Source: Acidimicrobiaceae bacterium (GTDB taxonomy: Bacteria; Actinomycetota; Acidimicrobiia; Acidimicrobiales; Ilumatobacteraceae). Taken from it: DNA of 64,000 nucleotides. Made by a program: the position numbers and the translations under genes. The notes under the pieces are model-generated. The model saw nothing but the letters and a program-made list of their open reading frames with translations, searched no databases and was not told the origin of the DNA. Positions within the stretch are counted from its first letter, which is position 1. Every line of letters starts with the position of its first letter. Where the stretch lies: positions 703,056 through 767,055 of the forward strand of contig JACJWF010000001.1 in NCBI GenBank assembly GCA_020637295.1, read 5' to 3'. Shown here piece by piece: positions 43,307 to 51,610 of this stretch.

Positions 43307-44311
43307 GTGGAATTCATCGAGACCCTCCCGTCCCGCTGGTACAACGACCCGGAGATCTGGCAGCGCGAGCGCTGGCCGGTGTTCGGCAGCAACTGGATTC
43401 ATGTCGCCTACGACCACCAGTTGCGCAACCCGGGGGACTATGTCACCGAGAACCTCGCCGGCTGGCCGATCTTCATCCGCCGCAACGAGGACGGCTCGCT
43501 GCGGGCGTTCTACAACCTGTGCCCGCACCGTGCCGGCCCGCTGGTGTTCGAGGGCGAGGGCTGCACGAAGAACCTGATCTGCAAGTACCACGGCTGGGCG
43601 TTCAACAGCGATGGCGCACTGCTGAGTGCCCGCGACTTCGGCAGCGAGGCGCCCCCGGGGATGGACCTCACCGGCATCCAGGTGGCCTCGTGGCGGGGGA
43701 TGGTGTGGGTCTGCCTCAACCCCACGGTGGCCCCGTTGATGGAGTGGCTGGGCGACTTCCCGGCGGAGATCGCCGACGTGCCGCTGGAGACCTACCGCTA
43801 CCACAGCCGGTCGGTGCGCAACGTGGCCTGCAACTGGAAGACCTACGGCGACAACTTCCTCGAGGGCTACCACCTGCCCACCACCCACCCTGCGATGAGC
43901 CGTGATGCGGATGCGCTGAACTACAAGGTCATCTTCAAGGGCGACAACCGCTGGAACATCCACACGATGCCGCCGCGGGACAACAGCACGTTCGGGGTCT
44001 TCGGCTACTTCTGGCCGACCTACGCGTTCGACGTGTTCCCCGGTGGGTTCGCCGTGGAGCGCTGGCTGCCCCGCGGGCACAGCCACTCGGACCTGATCTT
44101 CGAGTACTTCTTCGCCGACGACGCCGAGGGCATCGAGGACATCGTGAAGTTCAGCGAGGAGGTCGCCGACGAGGACGCCCGGATGTGCGAGCACGTCCAG
44201 CGCAACCTCGATGCCGGCCACTACGACACCGGCTTCTACAGCCCCAAGTGGGAGTACCCGCTGCAGGTGTTCCACGGCCTCGTTCGCGAGGCCGTAGGCC
44301 CCATCGACTGA
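43307..44311 (+). CDS. Rieske [2Fe-2S] ring-hydroxylating-type oxygenase, alpha subunit
   Basis: The 334-residue protein begins EFIETLPSRWYNDPEIWQRE after a GTG (13 codons longer if the GTG at 43268 is used). The Rieske cluster ligands are CPHRAGPL and CKYHGW; the catalytic domain has the mononuclear iron region GDNFLEGYHLPTTHP. It matches alpha subunits of ring-hydroxylating or related demethylating oxygenases, which need a reductase that is not encoded nearby. The substrate cannot be inferred. Its stop codon lies in the first unit of a three-fold tandem repeat. Confidence 0.9.
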   Translation: MEFIETLPSRWYNDPEIWQRERWPVFGSNWIHVAYDHQLRNPGDYVTENLAGWPIFIRRNEDGSLRAFYNLCPHRAGPLVFEGEGCTKNLICKYHGWAFNSDGALLSARDFGSEAPPGMDLTGIQVASWRGMVWVCLNPTVAPLMEWLGDFPAEIADVPLETYRYHSRSVRNVACNWKTYGDNFLEGYHLPTTHPAMSRDADALNYKVIFKGDNRWNIHTMPPRDNSTFGVFGYFWPTYAFDVFPGGFAVERWLPRGHSHSDLIFEYFFADDAEGIEDIVKFSEEVADEDARMCEHVQRNLDAGHYDTGFYSPKWEYPLQVFHGLVREAVGPID

Positions 44312-44354
44312 GCCGTAGGCCCCATCGACTGAGCCGTGGGTCCCCATCGACTGA
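44291..44354 (+). repeat. tandem triplication covering the stop codon of the Rieske gene
   Basis: The 21-base unit GCCGTAGGCCCCATCGACTG(A) occurs at 44291-44311 and 44312-44332 identically, and again at 44333-44354 with one substitution and one insertion. Unit 1 encodes the C-terminal AVGPID and stop; the other two are untranslated copies. Confidence 0.95.
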
Positions 44355-44364
44355 GCCACCGCTC

Positions 44365-45237
44365 CTAGGTGGTGGTCGGGTTGCAGAAGAGCTGGGTGCG
44401 CCCGGCCGTCACCGGCGTCGCCGGCACCTCCGCCGGCTCATCCAGCACCGCCACGGTCGTCGGCGGGGGAGGCGACGTCGGTGCGGTCACCGTGGTGTCC
44501 GCCAGGCGGCACGGGTTGGTCGTCGTCGTGGTGCTGGTGGTCGGCGGTGTCGGCGGGGGCAGCAGGTCCAGCGTGTCGGCAATCAGGTCGGCCATCTCGC
44601 TGGCGGCGCTGGGGCCGAGGTGCACGCCGTCGGCGGAGAACCAGCCGGACGGCAGGCCGGCACTGCGGGTGGCCCAGTCGGCGATGCGCAGCTCCGGGTG
44701 CAGTGCCGCCTGCTGGCGGAGCAGGACGTTGTGGGCGTGGAAGCGGGCCGCCAGGGAGCCGGCTTCCCGATACGTCAACCACACCACGTACGGCACGCCC
44801 TGGCGCTTGGCCTCGGCGAGGATGCGGTCGATCGCCGTGGACAGACCCGTACTGCCGGTGGTGGAGTCGTTGTACCCGGCGGCCACCACCAGCGCCCGGC
44901 TGTAGGTGCCGGCGTAGGCGGTGATCGCCGTGATGGCGTTGGTGGGTGGCGGGCTGGAGCCGATGGAGCAACTGGTGGTGATCAGCCGCCGGCAGCCCTT
45001 GGCGTCCAGCAGGAAGCTGTGGCGGGCGGCCAGCAGCGCCCGTGCCGGGGCTCCGTAGGAGAGGGTCATCGCCGCCATCACCGAGTCGCCCACCAGGAGG
45101 GCTTCCGTCGTCGCTGCGGGGGAGACGGTGCGTTGCGCACCCGACGGCGAGTCGAGGGTGAGGAGGGGCACTGCCAGCACGATGAGAGCCATCACCAGCA
45201 CCGGCCGCCACCACAGTCGCCGGCTGGGGGAGGTCAT
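44365..45237 (-). CDS. secreted SGNH/GDSL-type hydrolase
   Basis: This 290-residue protein has an N-terminal membrane/signal segment (PVLVMALIVLAVPLLTL) and an SGNH hydrolase domain: block I LLVGDSVM with the catalytic serine, a block III-type VVAAGYND, and block V DGVHLGPSA with the Asp-His pair. A Pro/Thr-rich C-terminal tail follows. Relatives deacetylate or transfer acyl groups on surface polysaccharide. A TAGCGT eight bases before the ATG marks a leaderless start. Confidence 0.88.
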   Translation of the reverse strand: MTSPSRRLWWRPVLVMALIVLAVPLLTLDSPSGAQRTVSPAATTEALLVGDSVMAAMTLSYGAPARALLAARHSFLLDAKGCRRLITTSCSIGSSPPPTNAITAITAYAGTYSRALVVAAGYNDSTTGSTGLSTAIDRILAEAKRQGVPYVVWLTYREAGSLAARFHAHNVLLRQQAALHPELRIADWATRSAGLPSGWFSADGVHLGPSAASEMADLIADTLDLLPPPTPPTTSTTTTTNPCRLADTTVTAPTSPPPPTTVAVLDEPAEVPATPVTAGRTQLFCNPTTT

Positions 45238-45245
45238 CGCTGTGC

Positions 45246-45251
45246 ACGCTA
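45246..45251 (-). promoter_or_regulatory. probable -10 element, leaderless start of the SGNH hydrolase gene
   Basis: TAGCGT on the minus strand, eight bases before the ATG at 45237. Confidence 0.5.
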
Positions 45252-45264
45252 CTGGTGCGACGAG

Positions 45265-45336
45265 TCGGGGAGGGGGGATTCGAACCCCCGACCTCCTGCA
45301 CCCAAAGCAGGAACGCTACCGCTGCGCCACTCCCCG
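45265..45336 (-). tRNA. tRNA-Pro (anticodon TGG)
   Basis: A complete cloverleaf on the minus strand: acceptor CGGGGAG/CTCCCCG, anticodon stem CCTGC/GCAGG with loop TTTGGGT (anticodon TGG), T arm GGGGGTTCGAATCCCCC, discriminator A. CCA is not encoded. Confidence 0.97.
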
Positions 45337-45383
45337 GTTCAGCCCCGGCAGCCTACCTGGGCAGGTGCCGCCGGCCAGCGAGT

Positions 45384-46268
45384 TCAGTGGCGGGGGACGA
45401 CCACCACGGGGACGGATGCGTGCTGCAGCACGGTGCGGCTGACCGAACCCAAGAGGAGCGCAGCGAACCCGCCGTGGCCACGGGTGCCGACGACGGCCAG
45501 GTCGGCGTCGCGGGCGGCGTCGATGATGGCCTTGGCGGGGCTCTCTTCGCTGATGATCGACTGGGTGCGCACGTCGGGGGCGGCGTCGCTGGCCAACTGG
45601 GCGCTGGCTTCCAGGGTGCGCATCGCATCCAGCCGCATGTCGTCACGGGGTTCGCGGGCGCCGGCCCTGACCCCCACGTAGGGGTAGGTCCAGCCGTGCA
45701 CCAGCACCAGTTCGGCGCCGCAGCGGGCCGCTTCCTCCGCCGCCCACTCCAGGGCCGCGTCGCTGCCGGGCGAGCCGTCCACACCCACGACGATCCGGCC
45801 GATGCCGTAGTCCCGGCGGTCGCCGCCGTGGACGACGACCACCGGCCCCTTGGCCCGGTGGACCACCACGGTGGCCACCGAACCGAGCAGGTCGGTCAGG
45901 CGGCCGGGGTGGGACGTGGCGCCGACGACGATGAGATCGTCCTCGTGAGCACCGCTGACCAGTGCATAGCCAGGTGCCCCGAGGACGGTCTCGCCGTCGA
46001 CGTCCAGATCGAGGCCGAACGAGCGGGCCAGGGTGACGGCCCGCTGGTTGACGGCTTCCTGCTCGGTGACGATGGAGTCCATCGCCGATCCCGTGAGCCC
46101 GCCGGCGCCCACCATGCCCGCCTCCACCGCGACCGGAAGCTCGGCGCAGGTGAGGACATGCAGCGGCCAGGTGCGGCGGGCTGCCTCGTTGGCAGCCCAC
46201 CGCAGCGCCTCGACGGAACCTTCGGTCCCGTCGACGCCGACGATCACTCGCGAGACCTGGACCGCCAT
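45384..46268 (-). CDS. tandem universal stress protein (UspA family)
   Basis: This 294-residue cytoplasmic protein carries two Usp domains (SRVIVGVDGTEGSVEALRWA at the start and GRIVVGVDGSPGSDAALEWA near residue 145). Each has the ATP-binding G-x2-G-x9-G(S/T) loop (GATSHPGRLTDLLGS and GTRGHGGFAALLLGS). Such tandem ATP-binding Usps are induced by hypoxia and dormancy in mycobacteria under DosR. It starts one base after the stop of the multicopper oxidase gene, so it is in the same operon and downstream of the DosR-like box. Confidence 0.95.
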   Translation of the reverse strand: MAVQVSRVIVGVDGTEGSVEALRWAANEAARRTWPLHVLTCAELPVAVEAGMVGAGGLTGSAMDSIVTEQEAVNQRAVTLARSFGLDLDVDGETVLGAPGYALVSGAHEDDLIVVGATSHPGRLTDLLGSVATVVVHRAKGPVVVVHGGDRRDYGIGRIVVGVDGSPGSDAALEWAAEEAARCGAELVLVHGWTYPYVGVRAGAREPRDDMRLDAMRTLEASAQLASDAAPDVRTQSIISEESPAKAIIDAARDADLAVVGTRGHGGFAALLLGSVSRTVLQHASVPVVVVPRH

Positions 46269-46269
46269 C

Positions 46270-47730
46270 TCAGCTCTCGAACTGGGGCAGCGCCCAACTC
46301 GGGTTCTGCTCGAGGAAGAGGTCCGACAGGGTGCCCCGCTCGACGATGAGCGCTGTCACCATGTACTTCATGCCGTCAGGGGTCTCGGCGTGGGTGAGGA
46401 TGTGGCAGTGCCACGCCCACACGCCGGGCTCCATGCCCATGTAGGCCACCGTGTAGCGCTCGCCAGGGGCGACGTTGATGGTGTCCGTGGGGTACGGGGC
46501 GTCGAGGATGTGGCCGTCCCGGGCGATGACCCAGCCCATCGGCTGGTGCATGTGCATCGGGTGGGCCATCAGGCCCTCGTTCATGTAGTGGACCAGCAGG
46601 ATCTCACCCTGGCGGATGGTGTACGGCTCGGTGGCCGGGAAGCTCTTGCCGTTGAGGCTGAGGCCGATGACGCCGGCGTCGTTGAGGACCATGTTGATGG
46701 TCTTCGTCGCGTGGTCCGGGTAGCCCTTGTCGATCAGGTACTGCGGGATCGGGATGTCGTCGATGATGAAGGCGGCGAACATGCCGTCGGGGATCTGCTG
46801 CTCGGCGTTGTGGTGGGAGTGGTAGATGCCCACCGCCGGGCCACGGGCCACGAACTCGTAGACCTTGGTCTCACCGGGCACCGTGGGATCCTCCGTGTAC
46901 GGGTCCACGCCGTCCATCAGGTTCGGCACGTCGATGCCGTGGAAGTGCAGCGAGGTGCTGTCCGGCAGTTCGTTCTTGAAGATGATGCGGACCTTGTCGC
47001 CGCTGTAGACCTTGATCTCCGGGCCGGGCACGACGCCGTTGTAGGTCCAGGCCTTCACGATCTTGCCGGGCTCGACCTCCCAGTCCACCACCTTGGCGGT
47101 GACCTCGAAGACCTTCACATCGCCGTCCATCGTGTACTCGAGGGGCTGGTTGCCGATGCCCTCGGTCTTGGCCGGGTACAGCTGGGCCTGCTTGTACATG
47201 ATGTTGTCCATCTCGTCCCAGGAGGTCGAGTGGTTGGACAGCCCGGTGCCGCCGGACTCTTCACCGGTGTCGATGACGGAGTCGCGCTCGTCCGGCGTGG
47301 GCGTCTCGGTGTCGCTCACCGTCATGGTGCCCTTCATGCCGAGTGCCTCGTGGCCGGGCTGGGGGCAGATGAAGGTGTACGTGCCGCCGGGGAGGTTGGT
47401 GAGCTCCCAGTCGTACATCGTGCCGCCGGGGAGGGTCTCGCTGGTCAGCCCGAGCTCCGGGATGGCCATGTTGTGCACCGCCCCGCCTTCGTTGACCAGG
47501 TGCAACGTGGCACCCGCGGTGGGAATCACGATGGTGTCCGGGGTGAACCGGTACGAATCGTTCATCACGATGGTGATGTAGGGGCGCGAGGCGCTGCTGC
47601 CCTCGGAACCCGCTGCGCTGGAACTTCCTCCGCCGCCGTCGTCCCGCAAGCCGAAGATCGCCACAGCGAGTGCGGCGATGGCGGCTGCGAATCCGAGCCA
47701 ACTGAGGACTGACCGGTCATCCTTGCTCAT
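46270..47730 (-). CDS. multicopper oxidase with N-terminal plastocyanin-like domain
   Basis: This exported protein of 486 residues has an N-terminal membrane anchor or signal (WLGFAAAIAALAVAIFGL), then a cupredoxin domain with a full type 1 copper set (AVHN; FICPQPGHEALGM). Two further cupredoxin domains form a two-domain multicopper oxidase core: LHFHGIDVP and GIYHSHHN (type 2/3 copper), then HPMHMHQPMGW and WAWHCHILTHAETPDGM (type 1 plus type 2/3). The first core domain lacks the type 1 cysteine, so the type 1 site is only in the last domain, unlike NirK. It is therefore laccase-like rather than a nitrite reductase, though such proteins are often labelled NirK. The plastocyanin head may feed electrons in. 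Confidence 0.88.
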   Translation of the reverse strand: MSKDDRSVLSWLGFAAAIAALAVAIFGLRDDGGGGSSSAAGSEGSSASRPYITIVMNDSYRFTPDTIVIPTAGATLHLVNEGGAVHNMAIPELGLTSETLPGGTMYDWELTNLPGGTYTFICPQPGHEALGMKGTMTVSDTETPTPDERDSVIDTGEESGGTGLSNHSTSWDEMDNIMYKQAQLYPAKTEGIGNQPLEYTMDGDVKVFEVTAKVVDWEVEPGKIVKAWTYNGVVPGPEIKVYSGDKVRIIFKNELPDSTSLHFHGIDVPNLMDGVDPYTEDPTVPGETKVYEFVARGPAVGIYHSHHNAEQQIPDGMFAAFIIDDIPIPQYLIDKGYPDHATKTINMVLNDAGVIGLSLNGKSFPATEPYTIRQGEILLVHYMNEGLMAHPMHMHQPMGWVIARDGHILDAPYPTDTINVAPGERYTVAYMGMEPGVWAWHCHILTHAETPDGMKYMVTALIVERGTLSDLFLEQNPSWALPQFES

Positions 47731-47790
47731 AGGACCCCATCCTGCTGACGGGGCCGCCGCTGCCAGTAGGGCAGGACGCACCTCGGCGTT

Positions 47791-47804
47791 GGGACCAAAG
47801 TCCC
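47791..47804. promoter_or_regulatory. DosR/DevR-like box upstream of multicopper oxidase-usp operon
   Basis: GGGACCAAAGTCCC, flanked by TT and AC, is a near-perfect palindrome close to the mycobacterial DosR consensus. It lies 61 bases before the start codon at 47730, the same distance as the box before cydA. Confidence 0.65.
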
Positions 47805-47853
47805 ACGGCATCGAGCGGCCAGGGGAGTAGGCGGCCGCGGGTGCCGGGTCGGG

Positions 47854-48105
47854 CTACTTGGCCAGGCGCTTCGCGGTGCGGCCGATCGGCCGGATGGTGC
47901 GCTGGTCCAGGTCGCCGGCCTCCACCCCGTTGGCGAACAGCACGCGGTACCGCTGCCAGTTGAAGCCGTTGGCCAGCAGCACCCGCCCCGCGGTGCCCAT
48001 CGGCACGCCCGGCAGCTCGGCGATGCTCTCCACCCGGTCGCCGATGCGCAGGTCCAGCTGGTCGGCGTGCGGCGTGGCGAGGGCGTGCGGCTTCCAGATC
48101 GTCAT
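47854..48105 (-). CDS. small hypothetical protein (83 aa)
   Basis: The product (MTIWKPHALATPHADQLDLR to the basic end GRTAKRLAK) has an SH3-like strand pattern (DRVESIAELPGVPMGTAGRV, LFANGVEAGDLDQRTI). It resembles small conserved actinobacterial proteins of unknown role that precede tig. An ATG three codons upstream is possible. It is divergent from tig with a short shared upstream region. Confidence 0.7.
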   Translation of the reverse strand: MTIWKPHALATPHADQLDLRIGDRVESIAELPGVPMGTAGRVLLANGFNWQRYRVLFANGVEAGDLDQRTIRPIGRTAKRLAK

Positions 48106-48169
48106 GCCGCACATTCTGCCCGACCGGCGCCCCGTCGCGGGCATTCGGCAGGTTCGTCGGCCGCGCCGG

Positions 48170-48175
48170 TAGAGT
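48170..48175 (+). promoter_or_regulatory. probable -10 element of tig (leaderless)
   Basis: TAGAGT followed by nine bases and the GTG at 48185, with no Shine-Dalgarno. Confidence 0.5.
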
Positions 48176-48184
48176 CGTCCACCT

Positions 48185-49624
48185 GTGAAGAGCACGATCG
48201 CCCCCGCTGAGGACCCCCGCCTGTCCGCCGCCGCCGAGGAGGGCGCGGACGAGGCCCCCGCCCCCACCCCCACGCCGCGCCAGCTGGTGAAGCTCACCGT
48301 GGAGGTCGACGAAGCGGAGTTCGACCGCGACATCGACCAGGCGTTCCGCAAGATCGCTCGCGAGGTTCGCCTGCCCGGCTTCCGCAACGGCAAGGTGCCG
48401 CGCAAGGTGCTCGAGGCCCGCATCGGCCTGGCCGCCGCTCGCGAAGAGGCCCTGCGCGACGCGGTGCCGAACTACCTGTCCAAGGCCGTGCGCGAGCACG
48501 ACGTGGACCTCATCGCCACCCCCGAGGTGCAGATCACGGCGGGCGCCGAGGACGGCCCGGTGGCGTTCGACGCGCTGTGCGAGGTTCGCCCCACGGTGGC
48601 GGTGCCCGGCTACGGCGGCCTGCGGGTGGAGCTGCCCAGCCCGGTGGCCACGGAGGACGAGATCGACGAGGCCGTGGAGGCCGAGCGCCGCCGCCAGGGC
48701 AGCCTGGAGGACGCCGATCGTCCGGTGGCCCATGGCGACCATGTCACCCTCACGCTGGCCGCCACCCGCGAGGGCGAGCCCGTGCCCGGCCTCAACACCG
48801 AGGACTGGCTGTACGAAGTGGGCAAGGGCTGGGTGGCCGAGGGGTTCGACGACCGCCTCGTCGGCGCCTCGGCCGGAGACGAGCTGTCCTTCAGCGCCAT
48901 CCCCAGCGGGATGACCGAGGAGGCGGACTTCACCGTCACCGTCACTGCCGTGCAGGAGATGGTGCTGCCCGAGGTCACCGACGAGTGGGTGTCCGAGATC
49001 CTCGGCGAGTTCGACACGGTGGAGGAGTGGCGGGCGTCCATCGCCGAGCGCATCGGCACCGGCAAGCTCAATCAGGCTCGCAACCAGTTCATCGACCGGG
49101 CCACCGATGCCCTCGCCGAGCTGGTGGACGCCCCGGTGCCCGACAGCATGGTCAACGGCGACCTGCAATCCCGTGTGCAGAACTTCGTCCAGCAGTTCCA
49201 GGCCCAGGGCATCAGCATCGACCAGTGGCTGGCTGCCACCGGTCAGTCCAGCGACCAGTTCGTGGAGAGCCTGCGCGGCCAGTCCGTGAAGGCCGTGAAG
49301 GTGGACCTCGCCCTGCGGGCGGTCGCCGACGCCGAAGGCATCGAGGTCGACGACGACGACGTCAACGCCGAGTACGCACGGCTGGCGATGCGCTACGGCC
49401 AGAAGGCCGGCGAGATCCGCAAGGTCTACGAGAAGAACGACGCCGTCACCGACCTGATGGCCCAGATCAGCAAGAACAAGGCGCTGGACTGGCTGCTCGA
49501 GCATGTGGAGGTGGTGGACCCCAACGGTGTGGAGATCGACCGCGCCGCCCTGCTCGGCACCCACGACCACGACCACGATCACGACCACGATCATCACGAT
49601 CACGACCACGACCACGAGCACTGA
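48185..49624 (+). CDS. tig: trigger factor with histidine-rich C-terminal tail
   Basis: This is the ribosome-associated chaperone and prolyl isomerase, 479 residues. A ~30-residue acidic/proline N-extension precedes the ribosome-binding domain (KLTVEVDEAEFDRDIDQAFR; VRLPGFRNGKVPRKVLEARI is the signature). The FKBP-type isomerase domain (RPVAHGDHVTLTLAATREG; GWVAEGFDDRLVGASAGDE) and the helical C-terminal chaperone domain follow. The last 20 residues (460-479) contain 11 His and 8 Asp, a likely metal-binding tail not seen in most trigger factors. It is followed 10 bases later by clpP. The start is GTG, leaderless. Confidence 0.96.
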   Translation: MKSTIAPAEDPRLSAAAEEGADEAPAPTPTPRQLVKLTVEVDEAEFDRDIDQAFRKIAREVRLPGFRNGKVPRKVLEARIGLAAAREEALRDAVPNYLSKAVREHDVDLIATPEVQITAGAEDGPVAFDALCEVRPTVAVPGYGGLRVELPSPVATEDEIDEAVEAERRRQGSLEDADRPVAHGDHVTLTLAATREGEPVPGLNTEDWLYEVGKGWVAEGFDDRLVGASAGDELSFSAIPSGMTEEADFTVTVTAVQEMVLPEVTDEWVSEILGEFDTVEEWRASIAERIGTGKLNQARNQFIDRATDALAELVDAPVPDSMVNGDLQSRVQNFVQQFQAQGISIDQWLAATGQSSDQFVESLRGQSVKAVKVDLALRAVADAEGIEVDDDDVNAEYARLAMRYGQKAGEIRKVYEKNDAVTDLMAQISKNKALDWLLEHVEVVDPNGVEIDRAALLGTHDHDHDHDHDHHDHDHDHEH

Positions 49625-49634
49625 GAGGGCCGCC

Positions 49635-50255
49635 ATGTCGGGTTACCAGATCCCTGCCGTCCTGGAGCAGACCAGCCGCGGCGAGCGCAGCTACGACCTG
49701 TACAGCCGTTTGCTGCGCGACAACATCATCTGGCTGGACACCCAGATCGACGACGCCTCGGCCAGCCTCACCTGCGCCAAGCTGGTGTTCCTGGAGAGCG
49801 AGAACCCGGACAAGGACATCTCGATCTACATCAACAGCCCGGGCGGCGACATCTCGGCGATGTTCGCCATCTACGACACGATGCAGTTCGTCAAGAACGA
49901 CATCGCCACCATCTGCCTCGGCCAGGCTGCCTCGGCGGCCGCGGTGCTGCTGGCTGCGGGCACCAAGGGCAAGCGCCTGGCCCTGCCGCACAGCCGCATC
50001 CTCCTCCACCAGCCCTACGGCCAGGTGGGCTACGGCCAGGTCACCGACCTCGAACTGGCGGCCAAGGAGATCCTGCGCATGCGCGACCTCCTGGAGGAGA
50101 TCCTGGCCAACCACACCGGCCAGCCGATCGACCGGATCCACACGGACACCGACCGCGACTTCGTGATGGAAGCCTCCGAGGCCCTCGCGTATGGCATCAT
50201 CGACGATGTCATCTCGTCGCGCGAGGCGGTGGACCGCACCGGTCCCATCCGCTGA
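49635..50255 (+). CDS. clpP: ATP-dependent Clp protease proteolytic subunit
   Basis: This is the 206-residue serine protease that forms the barrel partnered by ClpX. The catalytic triad is S100 (GQAASAAAVLL), H125 (PHSRILLHQP) and the Asp of TDRDFVMEA (about 175). The Ser motif reads AASAAA instead of the usual AASMGA, and PNSR is PHSR. Actinobacteria usually have two ClpP proteins; only one is present in this locus, so a second may lie elsewhere. It lies between tig and clpX on the same strand. Confidence 0.96.
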   Translation: MSGYQIPAVLEQTSRGERSYDLYSRLLRDNIIWLDTQIDDASASLTCAKLVFLESENPDKDISIYINSPGGDISAMFAIYDTMQFVKNDIATICLGQAASAAAVLLAAGTKGKRLALPHSRILLHQPYGQVGYGQVTDLELAAKEILRMRDLLEEILANHTGQPIDRIHTDTDRDFVMEASEALAYGIIDDVISSREAVDRTGPIR

Positions 50256-50311
50256 GTGCGCGGTCGCGGCGGCGTAACGAGAGCACCGGAAGATCCTGAA
50301 GGGGACGTGCA

Positions 50312-51592
50312 GTGGCGAAATTCGGCGACACCCAGGAGCTCCTGAAGTGCTCGTTCTGCGGCAAGTCGCAGAAGCAGGTGAAGAAGCTCATCGCCGGGCC
50401 CGGGGTCTACATCTGCGACGAGTGCATCGATCTCTGCAACGAGATCATCGAAGAAGAGCTCACCGACACGGGTGAGTTGCGCTTCGACGAGCTGCCCACG
50501 CCGCGCGAGATCCGCACCTTCCTCGACGACTACGTGGTCGGGCAGGACGACGCCAAGAAGATCCTCTCCGTCGCCGTCTACAACCACTACCGGCGCATCC
50601 AGTACCAGCAGGCCGCCGGGGTCGGCCGCCGCGACGAGGTGGAGCTGCAGAAGAGCAACATCCTGCTGCTCGGCCCCACCGGCTGCGGCAAGACCCACCT
50701 CGCCCAGACGCTGGCCCGGCTCCTCAACGTGCCCTTCGCCGTTGCCGATGCCACCGCGCTCACCGAAGCCGGGTACGTGGGCGAGGACGTCGAGAACATC
50801 CTGCTGAAGCTCATCCAAGCCGCCGACTTCGACGTGAAGAAGGCCGAGACGGGCATCATCTACATCGACGAGATCGACAAGATCGCTCGCAAGAGCGAGA
50901 ACCCGTCGATCACCCGCGACGTCTCCGGTGAGGGCGTGCAGCAGGCGCTGCTGAAGATCCTCGAAGGCACGGTGGCCTCGGTCCCGCCGCAGGGCGGCCG
51001 CAAGCACCCCCACCAGGAGTTCATCCAGATCGACACCACCAACGTGCTGTTCATCTGCGGCGGGGCGTTCGCCGGGCTGGAGCAGATCATCGAGAGCCGG
51101 GTCGGTCATCGCGGCGTGGGCTTCAACGGCACCGTGCGCAGCAAGCTGGAGCGCGACCCGGGCGAGCTGTTCGCCCAAGTCCAGCCGGAGGACCTCCTGA
51201 AGTTCGGCATGATCCCCGAGTTCATCGGCCGCCTGCCGATGATCGGCGCGGTGCGCAGCCTGGACCGCGAGGCCCTCGTGAAGATCATGGTGGAGCCGAA
51301 GAACTCGCTGGTGAAGCAGTACCGCAAGATCATGGAGTTCGAAGAGGTGGACCTGGAGTTCACCCGCGAGGCCGTCGAGGCGGTCGCCGACCTCGCCCTG
51401 GTGCGCGGCACCGGTGCGCGTGGGCTGCGGGCCATCCTCGAAGAGGTGCTGCTCAACACGATGTACGAGCTGCCCGGGCGCACCGACGTCGGTCGCGTGG
51501 TCATCGACGCGGACACCGTCCAGACCAAGGCCAACCCGACGCTCGTGCCGCGAGAGCCCGCCACGAAGCGCCCTCGCCGCCAGGCGAGCTGA
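50312..51592 (+). CDS. clpX: ATP-dependent Clp protease ATP-binding subunit ClpX
   Basis: This AAA+ unfoldase has 426 residues. It has an N-terminal zinc-binding domain (LKCSFCGKSQKQVKKLIAGP, then YICDECIDLCNEI), Walker A GPTGCGKT, Walker B IYIDEIDKI, sensor and GFGL-equivalent pore loop regions, and the C-terminal small domain. It feeds substrates to ClpP. Start is GTG; AGGGGA lies upstream. It follows clpP after 56 bases. Confidence 0.98.
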   Translation: MAKFGDTQELLKCSFCGKSQKQVKKLIAGPGVYICDECIDLCNEIIEEELTDTGELRFDELPTPREIRTFLDDYVVGQDDAKKILSVAVYNHYRRIQYQQAAGVGRRDEVELQKSNILLLGPTGCGKTHLAQTLARLLNVPFAVADATALTEAGYVGEDVENILLKLIQAADFDVKKAETGIIYIDEIDKIARKSENPSITRDVSGEGVQQALLKILEGTVASVPPQGGRKHPHQEFIQIDTTNVLFICGGAFAGLEQIIESRVGHRGVGFNGTVRSKLERDPGELFAQVQPEDLLKFGMIPEFIGRLPMIGAVRSLDREALVKIMVEPKNSLVKQYRKIMEFEEVDLEFTREAVEAVADLALVRGTGARGLRAILEEVLLNTMYELPGRTDVGRVVIDADTVQTKANPTLVPREPATKRPRRQAS

Positions 51593-51610
51593 CGCCTGCC
51601 GGTCGCCCCG

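Noticed and set aside
46270..47730. Call of copper nitrite reductase (NirK)
   Set aside because: The type 1 Cys lies in the last domain (HCHILTH) and the first core domain has HSHH without Cys, as in two-domain laccases rather than NirK.
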